Assembly (NCBI RefSeq): GCF_001592365.1
Contig: NZ_BCWU01000001.1
Location: 310,001 to 374,000 of the forward strand
Reading direction: 5' to 3'
Source: Gordonia hydrophobica NBRC 16057
GTDB taxonomy: Bacteria; Actinomycetota; Actinomycetes; Mycobacteriales; Mycobacteriaceae
Length of the DNA stretch: 64,000 bases
The notes beneath the pieces are model-generated. The model worked only from the letters and a program-made list of their open reading frames with translations, ran no database searches and was not told where the DNA came from. Within the stretch, counting starts at the first letter, position 1. Each line of letters opens with the position of its first letter. A program made the translations under genes and the position numbers. This document shows positions 53,021-61,499 of the stretch, piece by piece.

Positions 53021-54424
53021 ATGGAGAGATTGAGTGGACTGGATGCGAGCTTCCTGTACTTGGAGTCACCGTCGCAATTGATGCATGTGTGCGCGGTGAT
53101 GGTGCTCGATCCGGCCACCATGCCAGGGGGCTACTCCTACGCCACGCTGCGGGCCACCTTGGACGAGCGCGTCCGCAAGGTTCCGCAGTTCACCCGCAAG
53201 GTGCGCCGCGTCCCGCTCGACCTCGGACACCCGGTGTGGGTGCACGACGACCATTTCAGCGTCGATCATCACCTGCATCGGATGGCGCTGCCGCAGCCCG
53301 CCGGTCACGCCGAACTGATGGAGATGTGCGGACACCTCGCGGGTCTGCCGATGGATCGCGGGCGGCCGCTCTGGGAGATGAACGTGATCGAGGGCTACCG
53401 CGACTCGGACGGTCGCGAGAAGCTCGTCGTGTTCACCAAGATGCATCACGCGACGGTCGACGGCGCCTCGGGCGCCAACCTCATCTCCTACCTCTGCAGC
53501 CTCGAGCCCGACGCCGAGCCGCCGGAGCTCGACGTGATCGAGATGGACGGCCGCGATCCCGGTTCGCTGGAACTGTTCGGCCGCGGCGTCCTCAACACGC
53601 TGGCCCGTCCGCTCGGCATTCCGCGGATGCTCGGCCCGTCGTTGGGGCTGATCACCGAGACCATCGACCGTGCACGGCACGGCACGGCCATGGCGCCGCC
53701 GCTCACAGCGCCGCGGACGTCGTTCAACGGGACCATCACCGGCGATCGCGTGATCGCCACCGCCGACATGGACCTCAGCGATGTGAAGGCGGTCCGGCGC
53801 GCCACCGGCGCGACCGTCAACGACATCGTCCTCTCGATCGCAGGCGGCGCTCTGCGCGAATACCTCATCGACCGCGACGAGCTGCCGGAGTCGTCGCTGT
53901 TGGCGACGGTGCCCGTGTCGGTGCGCGGGGAGTCCAAGCACGACGGCGGCGCGAACAAGGTCTCGGCGCTGTTCACCCGCCTCGGGACCGACATCGAGGA
54001 TCCGATGGAGCGCCTCACGTCCATCGCGGCCGACAACAAGAACGCGAAGGACCACCACAACGCGATCTCCGCGGACACGCTGCAGGACTGGGCCGAGTTC
54101 GCCGCGCCGCGCACCTTCGGTCTCGCGGTCCGCGCCTACGCCGGGATGCGGCTGGCCGAGAAGCATCCGGTGATCCACAACCTCGTGATCTCCAACGTGC
54201 CCGGTCCGCCCATCCCGCTGTACTTCGCGGGCGCGCGCATCGACGGCATGTACCCGCTGGGCCCGGTGTTTCACGGCGCGGGCGTCAACATCACCGTGCT
54301 CTCCAACAACGGCCTCATCCACGTCGGGATCATCGCGTGCGAGCGGAGCATCCGGAACCCCGACAAGCTGGTGGCGAAGTTCCCGGCGGAGCTCGCCCAT
54401 CTGATGGCCGAGGTCGGCGCGTAG
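53021..54424 (+). CDS. Wax ester synthase/diacylglycerol acyltransferase
   Basis: 467-residue WS/DGAT. The active site HHATVDG is at 142-148. RPLWEM, VNDIVLSIAGGALREYL and SNVPGPPIPLYF are the other conserved blocks. It acylates diacylglycerol or long-chain alcohols with fatty acyl-CoA at the membrane for storage lipids. ATG 53021 begins MERLSGLDASFLYLE, as in this family. The KstR-type box upstream ties it to sterol/lipid catabolism control. Convergent with the hydrolase at 54432. Confidence 0.92.
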   Translation: MERLSGLDASFLYLESPSQLMHVCAVMVLDPATMPGGYSYATLRATLDERVRKVPQFTRKVRRVPLDLGHPVWVHDDHFSVDHHLHRMALPQPAGHAELMEMCGHLAGLPMDRGRPLWEMNVIEGYRDSDGREKLVVFTKMHHATVDGASGANLISYLCSLEPDAEPPELDVIEMDGRDPGSLELFGRGVLNTLARPLGIPRMLGPSLGLITETIDRARHGTAMAPPLTAPRTSFNGTITGDRVIATADMDLSDVKAVRRATGATVNDIVLSIAGGALREYLIDRDELPESSLLATVPVSVRGESKHDGGANKVSALFTRLGTDIEDPMERLTSIAADNKNAKDHHNAISADTLQDWAEFAAPRTFGLAVRAYAGMRLAEKHPVIHNLVISNVPGPPIPLYFAGARIDGMYPLGPVFHGAGVNITVLSNNGLIHVGIIACERSIRNPDKLVAKFPAELAHLMAEVGA

Positions 54425-54431
54425 TCGACGG

Positions 54432-55328
54432 CTACCAGTTGTCTCTCCAGCGGGCCAGCACCTCGCTGCACGCCTGCGCGAGCACCGGCACGAACTTGTC
54501 CGCGTCCATCACGCAGCAGGAGTGCCCCGCGTCCACCGTGTGCAGGGTCGCGCCGGGGATGCGCTGCGCCATCGCCATCTGCCGGGCGGGCGGAATCGCG
54601 CGATCGCGCAACGGTACGACGACGGCGGTGGGCACGTCGATCTGATGGATCCACGGCCGCGTGTGATGCCTGCCGATGACGCCCACCGCCTTGCTGACGG
54701 CGATCGGGGAGGTGGATCGGAACTCGCTGAGGGCCCAGCGGCTGATGTCGTCGGCGGGGCGGACCTGGGTGGCGTGGACGCGGGCAGCGCGACGCGGCGA
54801 GCCGAACCCGGGGATCCGCGAGACCAGGCGGTCCACGCCGTTGTGGAACAGGCGCTCGCTGGGACGTTTCTGGAAGACGTCGGTCGACGCGCAGAGCACC
54901 AGCCCGCCGACTCGGCTCGGATGCTGGCGCCAGACGCGTTGTGCGACCAGCGAACCCATCGAGAAGCCGGCGAACATCGCCTTCTCGATGCCCAGGACGT
55001 CGAGCAGGGCGACGGCGTCGTCGGCGCAGTCACGCAGCGAGAACTCGTCGGACTTGATGCCGCGTCCGTGCCAGCGCTGGTCGAGGGTGATGACGCGGAA
55101 CCTCTTCGCCAGCGTCGGGATGCTCGGGAACCAGGTCAGCAGTCCGGTGGTGGTGAGGGCGTGCAGCAGCACGATGGGCGGTGCGTCGGGCGTCGGTCCC
55201 GGCGTGTCGGTGACGTAGGTGGCGCCGCGGCCGGGCAGCGTCACCATCGTGCCGCCGGGCACGTCGACCTCGGGAAGTCGTACTCGCGGCGGCAGCTTGG
55301 TGCTCGGCTCGCCTCGAACGTCAGTCAT
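54432..55328 (-). CDS. Alpha/beta hydrolase (lipase/esterase-type) with KstR-like box
   Basis: 298-residue serine hydrolase. LLHALTTTGLL replaces the usual HG oxyanion motif with HALT. AGFSMGSLVAQ is the nucleophile elbow, and DAGHSCCVMDA the catalytic His. No signal peptide. ATG 55328 has GGAGGGG upstream; the ATG at 55376 would lie inside the operator and is unlikely. Convergent with the wax-ester synthase and likely under the same regulator, so it may act on storage lipids or sterol esters; the substrate is inferred only. Confidence 0.82.
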   Translation of the reverse strand: MTDVRGEPSTKLPPRVRLPEVDVPGGTMVTLPGRGATYVTDTPGPTPDAPPIVLLHALTTTGLLTWFPSIPTLAKRFRVITLDQRWHGRGIKSDEFSLRDCADDAVALLDVLGIEKAMFAGFSMGSLVAQRVWRQHPSRVGGLVLCASTDVFQKRPSERLFHNGVDRLVSRIPGFGSPRRAARVHATQVRPADDISRWALSEFRSTSPIAVSKAVGVIGRHHTRPWIHQIDVPTAVVVPLRDRAIPPARQMAMAQRIPGATLHTVDAGHSCCVMDADKFVPVLAQACSEVLARWRDNW

Positions 55329-55361
55329 CGGTCGCCCCTCCGTTCCGGGCACCCGGGCCAC

Positions 55362-55375
55362 TAGAACATGTTCCA
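55362..55375. promoter_or_regulatory. KstR-type operator before the hydrolase gene
   Basis: TAGAACATGTTCCA fits TNNAACNNGTTNNA and differs by one base from the box at 52985. It lies 33 bases upstream of the ATG at 55328 on the minus strand. Confidence 0.7.
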
Positions 55376-55577
55376 TTTGGCCTCACTATGCCATGCGAGT
55401 CGGCATCGGCGGTGCCAACGCTGGAACAATGGCGCGTTCTTGTGTCTTCATCGAGGGTGATGCGCCCGCTCTGGGGTGTTTTCGATTGCGTGCAGGTAAC
55501 GCTTTGTGTTCCTGCGTTCGGGGGACGACGTGGTGGTCGTAGCGTGGAATCACCAATCGACGACAGTGGAGGTCTTG

Positions 55578-55889
55578 ATGAACACGCTTGTGGCCGACGA
55601 GATTCTCGCGCGCTCGACGATGACGACCAGCGTCGGCTGGATCGCCTACCTCGTCATCGGCGCCATCGCGGGATTCATTGCCGGCAAGATTGTGAAGGGG
55701 AGTGGCCAGGGGTTCTTCATGAACATCGTCATCGGCGTCATCGGTGCGCTGCTCGGCGGGTTCATTCTCAGTTTCTTCCTCGATACGGCGGGCGGCGGCT
55801 GGTGGTTCACGCTGTTCACCGCCATCTTGGGGTCGGTCATCCTGCTGTGGATCGTCGGGAAGGTGCAGGGCGCAACCTCGAGAAGTTGA
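55578..55889 (+). CDS. GlsB/YeaQ/YmgE family small membrane protein
   Basis: 103-residue membrane protein with three helices. WIAYLVIGAIAGFIAGKIVKG and FFMNIVIGVIGALLGGFIL are the glycine-rich GlsB repeats; the family is called transglycosylase-associated but has no proven activity and is often stress-induced. ATG 55578 is favoured by GTGGAGG five bases upstream; a later ATG at 55620 would give a shorter protein that starts at the first helix. A terminator follows. Confidence 0.85.
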   Translation: MNTLVADEILARSTMTTSVGWIAYLVIGAIAGFIAGKIVKGSGQGFFMNIVIGVIGALLGGFILSFFLDTAGGGWWFTLFTAILGSVILLWIVGKVQGATSRS

Positions 55890-55904
55890 TCCCGGGGTTT
55901 TCCA

Positions 55905-55951
55905 CGGCGACGGATCTCTGACGTACGAGCAGAGGTCCGTCGCCGCTTTTG
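55905..55951 (+). terminator. Rho-independent terminator after the GlsB-type gene
   Basis: 16-base stem CGGCGACGGATCTCTG (55905-55920) with CAGAGGTCCGTCGCCG (55930-55945), one G-T pair, 9-base loop, followed by CTTTTG. Starts 15 bases after the stop codon. Confidence 0.85.
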
Positions 55952-56106
55952 TGTGTCGGGGCAGGTGGTGGCGGCCGACGGTGCGGTCCGGTCTGGGTCA
56001 GGCGTGTCGGTCTCGGGTTGGTCTCAGGAAGTGCTATCTCGACGCCGGCACGACATACTCAAACGGAACATCAGCAACATCTGCCACACCAGCCTCGGAG
56101 GTCATC

Positions 56107-56850
56107 TTGGCTCGCTCATTCCGTCTCGCCCTCGCGTCCGTGGTCGCATCCGCCGCTCTGCTCGGCGGCGCCATCGTCGCACCGTCCGCCCAGGCGGCGC
56201 CGTCTGCTCCGACCGCAGAAGCGCTCGCCGCGAAGACCGCCCTCGAGAATCTGAAGCCGCAGCCCACCGACGCGGCGTCCGTCATCGACGGCATCGCCGC
56301 GGCCAACAAGTTGTTGGAGACGCTGAAGATCACGCCGTTCACGCCGACGGTGGGCGCGTGCACCGACTTCACCCTCGCATCCGCGGTCGGCGGCGCCATC
56401 GCAGGCCCGAACACGCCGCTCGTCGGGGATCTGACGTTTTCGCTCCTCGGCAAAGAGGTCGATCTGAATGCGGTGCGCAAGGGTGAGATCCTGTACGGCT
56501 TCGTTCCGGTCGGCACGTTCAACGACACCGGCAGCAAGAAGGGTATGCAGGTCGCGTGGTTCAACGTCAACACCTTCCAGGGGTCGATCGGCGAACCGAT
56601 GGACGGACTGGGCGAGACGATCGTCAAGGCGGTGACGAAGCGGGTCGCCGAGACGGGGATTCCCGGTGCGGAGATCCTCGTTAAGGATGGGCTCGCGAAG
56701 ATTGCCGATGCTGTTCCCTCGAACGGCGTCCGCGGCGGCATCGTCGAGACCGGTTCGGGCACAGTCCTGTCCGCCATCTACGGCACCATCAAGAAGGGCG
56801 ACGCCACCTGCTTCTTCTTCCCGTCGCTGGGTATCGCCACGGCCAAGTGA
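56107..56850 (+). CDS. Secreted protein of unknown function
   Basis: 247-residue exported protein. Signal peptide RSFRLALASVVASAALLGGAIV, with a likely cut at AQA-AP near residue 29. The mature part has two Cys far apart (GACTDF and DATCFFF) that could pair, and no known catalytic motif. TTG 56107 is the start, with GGAGG five bases upstream. I do not recognise the family; similar secreted proteins occur in Gordonia and Rhodococcus. Terminator follows. Confidence 0.75.
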   Translation: MARSFRLALASVVASAALLGGAIVAPSAQAAPSAPTAEALAAKTALENLKPQPTDAASVIDGIAAANKLLETLKITPFTPTVGACTDFTLASAVGGAIAGPNTPLVGDLTFSLLGKEVDLNAVRKGEILYGFVPVGTFNDTGSKKGMQVAWFNVNTFQGSIGEPMDGLGETIVKAVTKRVAETGIPGAEILVKDGLAKIADAVPSNGVRGGIVETGSGTVLSAIYGTIKKGDATCFFFPSLGIATAK

Positions 56851-56872
56851 CGACTCGGCCCCGCTGAGTGTT

Positions 56873-56907
56873 GTCGGCCCCTGCTCGCGATTCGAGCGGG
56901 GGCCGAC
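56873..56907 (+). terminator. Hairpin after the secreted-protein gene
   Basis: 15-base stem GTCGGCCCCTGCTCG (56873-56887) with CGAGCGGGGGCCGAC (56893-56907), one G-T pair, 5-base loop. Starts 23 bases after the stop codon; no T-run. Confidence 0.7.
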
Positions 56908-57082
56908 GCCGTTTCACGGGCCCCGCGACCGCCGTCGCCGGGCGGGCATCGCTGAAATTCCGATCACTACCAGGCATTTCAGGTGGGTCTACCACCTCGG
57001 ATAAGGCATAGTTGTCTGGAGAGGTTCGTCGCGCGGGCAAGGGGTTCGCGGTGTGGGCGTGCTTGAAGAGAGAGAGTTCGTG

Positions 57083-57559
57083 GTGGCTGTAAGTGGCAAG
57101 GTCGTGCATTTCGACACTAATCGTGGGTTTGGGTTCCTGGCGCCCGCGGAGGGCGGAGACGACGTCTTCCTGCACGTGAACGATGTGGGCATCGACGAGA
57201 ACCTGCTGCGCCCGGGCGCCGAGGTGGAGTTCGACGTCGAAGACACCGACCGCGGTTCCAAAGCACTGAACGTCAAGGTCACCAAGGAGGCTCCGGAGGG
57301 CGAATCGCCCGCCGCCGAGCGCGCGCAGCGTCGCGAGGACACTCGCGGCCGGTTCGGCGACCGGAACGAGCGCCACGACCGCCGCGACGACCGTCGTCGT
57401 GACGATCGCGGACCGCGCCGCGGACGCGGCGGCGGCCGTCTCTCCAACGAGATCACCGAACTGCTGCTCGAGGCCGCACCGGACCTGACGGCACGGCAGA
57501 TCCTCGCCGTCCGCGCAGGCATCCTGGATCTCGCTGCACAGCGCGGTTGGTCGGAGTGA
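57083..57559 (+). CDS. Cold-shock-domain protein with charged tail
   Basis: 158 residues. N-terminal cold-shock domain with GFGFL (RNP1) and DVFLHV (RNP2) binds single-stranded nucleic acid. A middle part of about 45 residues is rich in Arg and Asp ([15 protein letters not shown]). The C-terminus is helical ([26 protein letters not shown]). GTG 57083 or the adjacent GTG 57080 is the start, with AGAGAGAG upstream. dgt begins two bases after the stop, so cotranslation is likely. Confidence 0.85.
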   Translation: MAVSGKVVHFDTNRGFGFLAPAEGGDDVFLHVNDVGIDENLLRPGAEVEFDVEDTDRGSKALNVKVTKEAPEGESPAAERAQRREDTRGRFGDRNERHDRRDDRRRDDRGPRRGRGGGRLSNEITELLLEAAPDLTARQILAVRAGILDLAAQRGWSE

Positions 57560-57560
57560 A

Positions 57561-58862
57561 TTGACCGACCCTGATCGGGCCGCGTTCGGCCCGCCGGTCG
57601 CGATGTACAGCGCTCACGACACCGAACGCATGGTCGTCGAGGCGCCGAAACTCGCGACCGAGGCGGACCCGGCGGCCGATCATCGCGGCGATTTCTCGCG
57701 TGACCGCGCGCGTGTGCTGCACAGCGCGGCGCTGCGGAGACTCGCCGACAAGACGCAGGTCGTCGGCCCTCGGGAGGGCGACAACCCGCGCACGCGTTTG
57801 ACGCATTCGCTGGAAGTGGGCCAGATCGGCCGCGGTATCGCGGTCGGTCTGGGCTGCGACCCCGACCTCGTCGAGCTGGCGGGCCTGGCCCACGACATCG
57901 GGCATCCGCCGTACGGTCACAACGGCGAACGCGCACTGGAAGAAGTGGCCCGTGACCACGGCGGCTTCGAGGGCAATGCGCAGAACCTGCGCATCCTGAC
58001 GGCGCTGGAACCCAAGATCCTCGCGGACGACGGCACCAGCGCCGGTCTCAATCTGACGCGCGCCGCGCTGGACGCGACGTTGAAGTATCCGTGGTCGCGC
58101 CAGGCGCCCGGCACCAAATACGGCGCGTACGTCGAGGACGAGGCCGCGCTCGCGTGGGTGCGCGACGGCGCACCCGACGGACGACGCTGCCTGGAGGCCC
58201 AGGTGATGGACTGGTCCGACGACGTCGCCTACTCCGTGCACGACCTCGAGGACGGCGTGATCGGCGGACGCATCGACCTGCGGCAACTCGGTTCTGCTAC
58301 CGACCAGCAGGTCCTCGCCGAACTCGGCATGCATTACTTCGACGGTCTGACGCCCGAACCGCTCGTCGACGCGGCGCAGCGCCTGTCGGAGATGGAGATC
58401 TTCGCCTCGATGGGCGACTACGACGGCTCCCTCGACGCGTCGGTCCGCCTGAAGCGCTTGACGAGCGAGCTCATCGGTCGGTTCGCGACCTCGGCGATCT
58501 CGCGGACGCGGGCAGTGGAGGGGGAGCGGTCGCTGTGCCGCTACGACGCCGACCTGGCGGTGCCCGAGGGCGTGGCGGCCGAGGTCGCAGTGCTGAAGAC
58601 CATGGCCCTGCGTTTCATCTTCTCCGATCCGCGCCATCGCGCGAAGCAGGACCGGCAACGCGAACGGATCCACCGCGTCGCGGAGATGCTGCTGGTGACC
58701 TCGCCCGGTGGGCTGGATCCGATCTTCGCCGTCCGGTGGAACGCGGCCGCCGACGACGATGAGCGCATGCGCGTCGTCGTCGACCAGATCGCTTCCATGA
58801 CCGAAGGTCGGCTGGAGCGGTTGGACCGTTCCGGGGCCGACGTCCAGGCGACGCTGGGGTAG
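57561..58862 (+). CDS. dgt: Deoxyguanosinetriphosphate triphosphohydrolase-like protein
   Basis: HD-superfamily dNTPase of 433 aa, splitting dGTP to deoxyguanosine and triphosphate. The metal site is RLTHSLEV, then [16 protein letters not shown], with a later [13 protein letters not shown] Asp. TTG 57561 has GGAG six bases upstream. In mycobacteria dgt is followed by dnaG; here an AT-rich gene follows instead. Confidence 0.92.
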   Translation: MTDPDRAAFGPPVAMYSAHDTERMVVEAPKLATEADPAADHRGDFSRDRARVLHSAALRRLADKTQVVGPREGDNPRTRLTHSLEVGQIGRGIAVGLGCDPDLVELAGLAHDIGHPPYGHNGERALEEVARDHGGFEGNAQNLRILTALEPKILADDGTSAGLNLTRAALDATLKYPWSRQAPGTKYGAYVEDEAALAWVRDGAPDGRRCLEAQVMDWSDDVAYSVHDLEDGVIGGRIDLRQLGSATDQQVLAELGMHYFDGLTPEPLVDAAQRLSEMEIFASMGDYDGSLDASVRLKRLTSELIGRFATSAISRTRAVEGERSLCRYDADLAVPEGVAAEVAVLKTMALRFIFSDPRHRAKQDRQRERIHRVAEMLLVTSPGGLDPIFAVRWNAAADDDERMRVVVDQIASMTEGRLERLDRSGADVQATLG

Positions 58863-58981
58863 TGGTCGCCGTTACCCTAGCGGTTACCCGTGACTGAATC
58901 GCCAACGCGCTTACCTGCGTCGCCAATTGTGGAATTTTCCTACAGACTAGTTTCCACTGTTAGTTGAATTAAGGACTGAGA

Positions 58982-60214
58982 TTGGAGTTGACTGTCTACA
59001 TCCCTATGGTCACTGACGCTGCAATTCGATCGGGCCTCGGGCTGGCGCTCCTTTATGGATTCTATCGAGTAGTCGCTACGCAGTGGCCGATGAATTACTA
59101 CATGCTCGATGATGTCGTCGGCGCGAAAGTATCGAGAACGAAGAGAAACTACCTGCTATTTCGATTCGGACCAGTCTTGATAGTTTCAGTTCTCGCTTTC
59201 TCTCATCTGGATGACCGTCCCGGTGAGCGGTTCTTGATAGCCGCGCTAATTGGTGTAGGGCATGTTGCAATCTCGGTTTGGAGATTGAATCCCTTAATGC
59301 GAGGTTCTGGGAATAGAGGGAGGCGCTGGTACTTATACCAGATCCTGGTGCTCATTGCCTCATTTGTGGCTATTGCATTTGCGTTTCTGGTCGAGTGGAT
59401 CCTCGGGGAAGTATTGCCAACCTGGTCTGACTACTTTGCGGCAGTCGTGACAGCGATGCTAGTAGTGGTGATTGGAGGTGCAATACGAGCGACAACATCA
59501 ACTGGCCCGGGAGTGGGTTCGGCAGATATTGATGAGTACGAGGCGAAATATAAACGAATCGTTGACGAGGTTGCACTCGCGTATGGCGTAGATCGGAGTT
59601 TTGCAAATGCGCTCATAGCTTGTGAGGAATTTCAACGCCCGTCCTGGTTTAGGAAACTGGAGTTTCGATTAGCATGGTCTCGATCGATAAGAACTTTTGG
59701 ACTTGGCCAATCTTCAGTGGATCCGGAGTCGTCGATCAAAGAGCAAATTGCGGCTGTTCTGGCAGGTATGGGCGACCTAAGGGATCCGGGAACCGGGCAC
59801 TTATCCTCGAACCGAATGAGGGCGGCAGCGGAGTCGATTAATGAAGGGGACGGATACGTTGAGTTCGTGATGAGTGTCTATTATTCGATTCAGTCGGGAG
59901 TGAACACATGTAATGCAATCGGGCCAGATGGGAATCCGCTCGTAGTTTGCGGGAGGAGTCTCCTCGATCGTGGCAAATGGAAAATCGAGGGCGACTGCTA
60001 TGCAGGTATTTCTGGAGTTGAATTGGTTCTGGCTCAGTCCATCTATGACGTGGAATGGCTGCCGTCGAATATTCCCGGTCGCAAGGCCTGGCGCTGTCGG
60101 CTTCCGATAGATGCGTCGTCGGTAGTTGTGCGGGTCGAAAATTCCTCGGCCTCCCACGTTGTCGACCGGCCGTATCCTCGAGAAGATTTCGCGATCCAAG
60201 TTGGCATCTATTAG
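58982..60214 (+). CDS. Membrane protein with lysozyme/transglycosylase-like domain, probably acquired
   Basis: 410-residue protein. Four or five membrane helices fill residues 10-170. The soluble C-terminal half contains ACEEFQRPSWFRKLEFRL (213-230), with Glu215/Glu216 as possible catalytic acid, and SIRTFGLGQ (235-243), close to the S-x-G-x-x-Q motif of lytic transglycosylases. The two lines counted are about 47-48 percent GC against about 65 percent in dgt, and codon use differs, so the gene is probably horizontally acquired. TTG 58982 has AAGGA six bases upstream. Role unknown; a membrane-bound, peptidoglycan-directed effector is one option. Confidence 0.65.
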   Translation: MELTVYIPMVTDAAIRSGLGLALLYGFYRVVATQWPMNYYMLDDVVGAKVSRTKRNYLLFRFGPVLIVSVLAFSHLDDRPGERFLIAALIGVGHVAISVWRLNPLMRGSGNRGRRWYLYQILVLIASFVAIAFAFLVEWILGEVLPTWSDYFAAVVTAMLVVVIGGAIRATTSTGPGVGSADIDEYEAKYKRIVDEVALAYGVDRSFANALIACEEFQRPSWFRKLEFRLAWSRSIRTFGLGQSSVDPESSIKEQIAAVLAGMGDLRDPGTGHLSSNRMRAAAESINEGDGYVEFVMSVYYSIQSGVNTCNAIGPDGNPLVVCGRSLLDRGKWKIEGDCYAGISGVELVLAQSIYDVEWLPSNIPGRKAWRCRLPIDASSVVVRVENSSASHVVDRPYPREDFAIQVGIY

Positions 60215-60233
60215 AACAAGGCATCCATTGCGG

Positions 60234-61403
60234 TCAACGGTCCAGCACGCCGGTGCGCAACTGCCCGGCGCGCAGTGCCGCGGAGAGCGCGGCCAGGATC
60301 GCCAGCACGACGATCGGTGCGGTGATGCCGAACGTCGGCGCCAGGCCGCGCAGCACCAGGGGCAGACCGAAGCCCAGGTAGGTGCCGACGTAGAAGACGC
60401 CGATCGCCAGGCCGCGTCGGGCGGCGGGCGCGTATGTCTCGACGTCCACCAGTCCCTCGCGCAGGCACAGTCCGTAGCCGCTGCCGAGCAGCACCGCGGC
60501 GATGATGAACTCGGCCGGAGCGGGGCTGGACCCGGCGATCGCCACCACCGCCATGCCCGCGGCGACCAACAGGGCGCCGCTGATGCCGGTCCGCGGACCC
60601 CACATGCCGCTGCGGGCGAACACCTGCGCCACCACGCCCGAGCCCAGCGCCAGTACCGCGGCCACGCCGGGCACCCACGGTCCGCTGAACGCCGTCATAC
60701 GGCCGGTCATCGTGACGATGACCAGCGTGATCGCCGAGAACACCCACAACGACATCGGGATGCTGGTCCAGAGGGCGCGGCCCAGACTTCGGCCCGCGTC
60801 GCTGGTGACCGCAGGCTGCTGGTCGGGCGGGGTGCGCCGCACGTTCGGGACGGTGATGCCCGCGGCGACCGCCACCAGCGAGGCGACCACGGTCACCGTG
60901 AACGGTACGAGGATGGCTGCGCTGTCGGTGAACTGGGCGATGAGTCCGGACACCAGCGGGCCGATCGCGAACCCGCTCGTCAGGACGCCGCCGGCGAACA
61001 CAGTGCCGTGCTGGCCGCCCAGGTCGGCGCACCACGCGGTGCCCGCGCTGACCGCCAGTCCAACGCCGAGACCGACGGCGAACCGCCCGATCAGCACTCC
61101 CGGCTCGGTGTGCCAGACCAGCATCAGCAGGTTCCCGAGCGCCGCACCCGTCGCGCCGGGGAGCACGATGGGTTTGCGGCCGACGCGGTCGGAGATCCCG
61201 CCGCCGGTCAACAGTCCGGGCAGCAGGCCGACGGCGTAGATGCCGAACGCTGCTTCGAGCGCGGCGTTGCTGATCCCGCTGCGGTCGTGCAGCACCGGCA
61301 TCATCGCGACGAAGTGGTTGGTCGCCCAGCCGACGGTGAACAGGACCGCGAGCACGATCGACAGATGGCGGCGGTCGGCCCGGGTCACTGTCGTCACGTC
61401 CAC
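60234..61403 (-). CDS. MFS transporter
   Basis: 389-residue membrane protein with 12 predicted helices. The A-like motif GGGISDRVGRKP between helices 2 and 3 and the basic loop in the middle are typical of the major facilitator superfamily. The substrate is not known; it resembles exporter types. GTG 61403 is the start and lies only nine bases from a 20-base inverted repeat. GC-rich, unlike the neighbour at 58982. Confidence 0.85.
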   Translation of the reverse strand: MDVTTVTRADRRHLSIVLAVLFTVGWATNHFVAMMPVLHDRSGISNAALEAAFGIYAVGLLPGLLTGGGISDRVGRKPIVLPGATGAALGNLLMLVWHTEPGVLIGRFAVGLGVGLAVSAGTAWCADLGGQHGTVFAGGVLTSGFAIGPLVSGLIAQFTDSAAILVPFTVTVVASLVAVAAGITVPNVRRTPPDQQPAVTSDAGRSLGRALWTSIPMSLWVFSAITLVIVTMTGRMTAFSGPWVPGVAAVLALGSGVVAQVFARSGMWGPRTGISGALLVAAGMAVVAIAGSSPAPAEFIIAAVLLGSGYGLCLREGLVDVETYAPAARRGLAIGVFYVGTYLGFGLPLVLRGLAPTFGITAPIVVLAILAALSAALRAGQLRTGVLDR

Positions 61404-61412
61404 AGACTGTCA

Positions 61413-61492
61413 CACCGGATCAGATTCCCCGCAGGGCGGGAGCATGGTCTCCAGCGGCACTGGCGACGCTGAGCGGGGAATCTGATCCGGTG
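61413..61492 (-). terminator. Perfect 20-base inverted repeat between helicase and MFS genes
   Basis: CACCGGATCAGATTCCCCGC (61413-61432) and its exact complement (61473-61492) with a 40-base spacer. It begins seven bases after the helicase stop and ends nine bases before the MFS GTG. It may end the helicase transcript, or carry control sites for the MFS gene. Confidence 0.55.
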
Positions 61493-61499
61493 GCACCGG

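Noticed and set aside
58860-60235. Complete mobile element around the AT-rich gene
   Set aside because: No transposase, integrase or tRNA-type attachment site is seen; only a short GTTACCC repeat at the left edge. Acquisition is inferred from composition alone.
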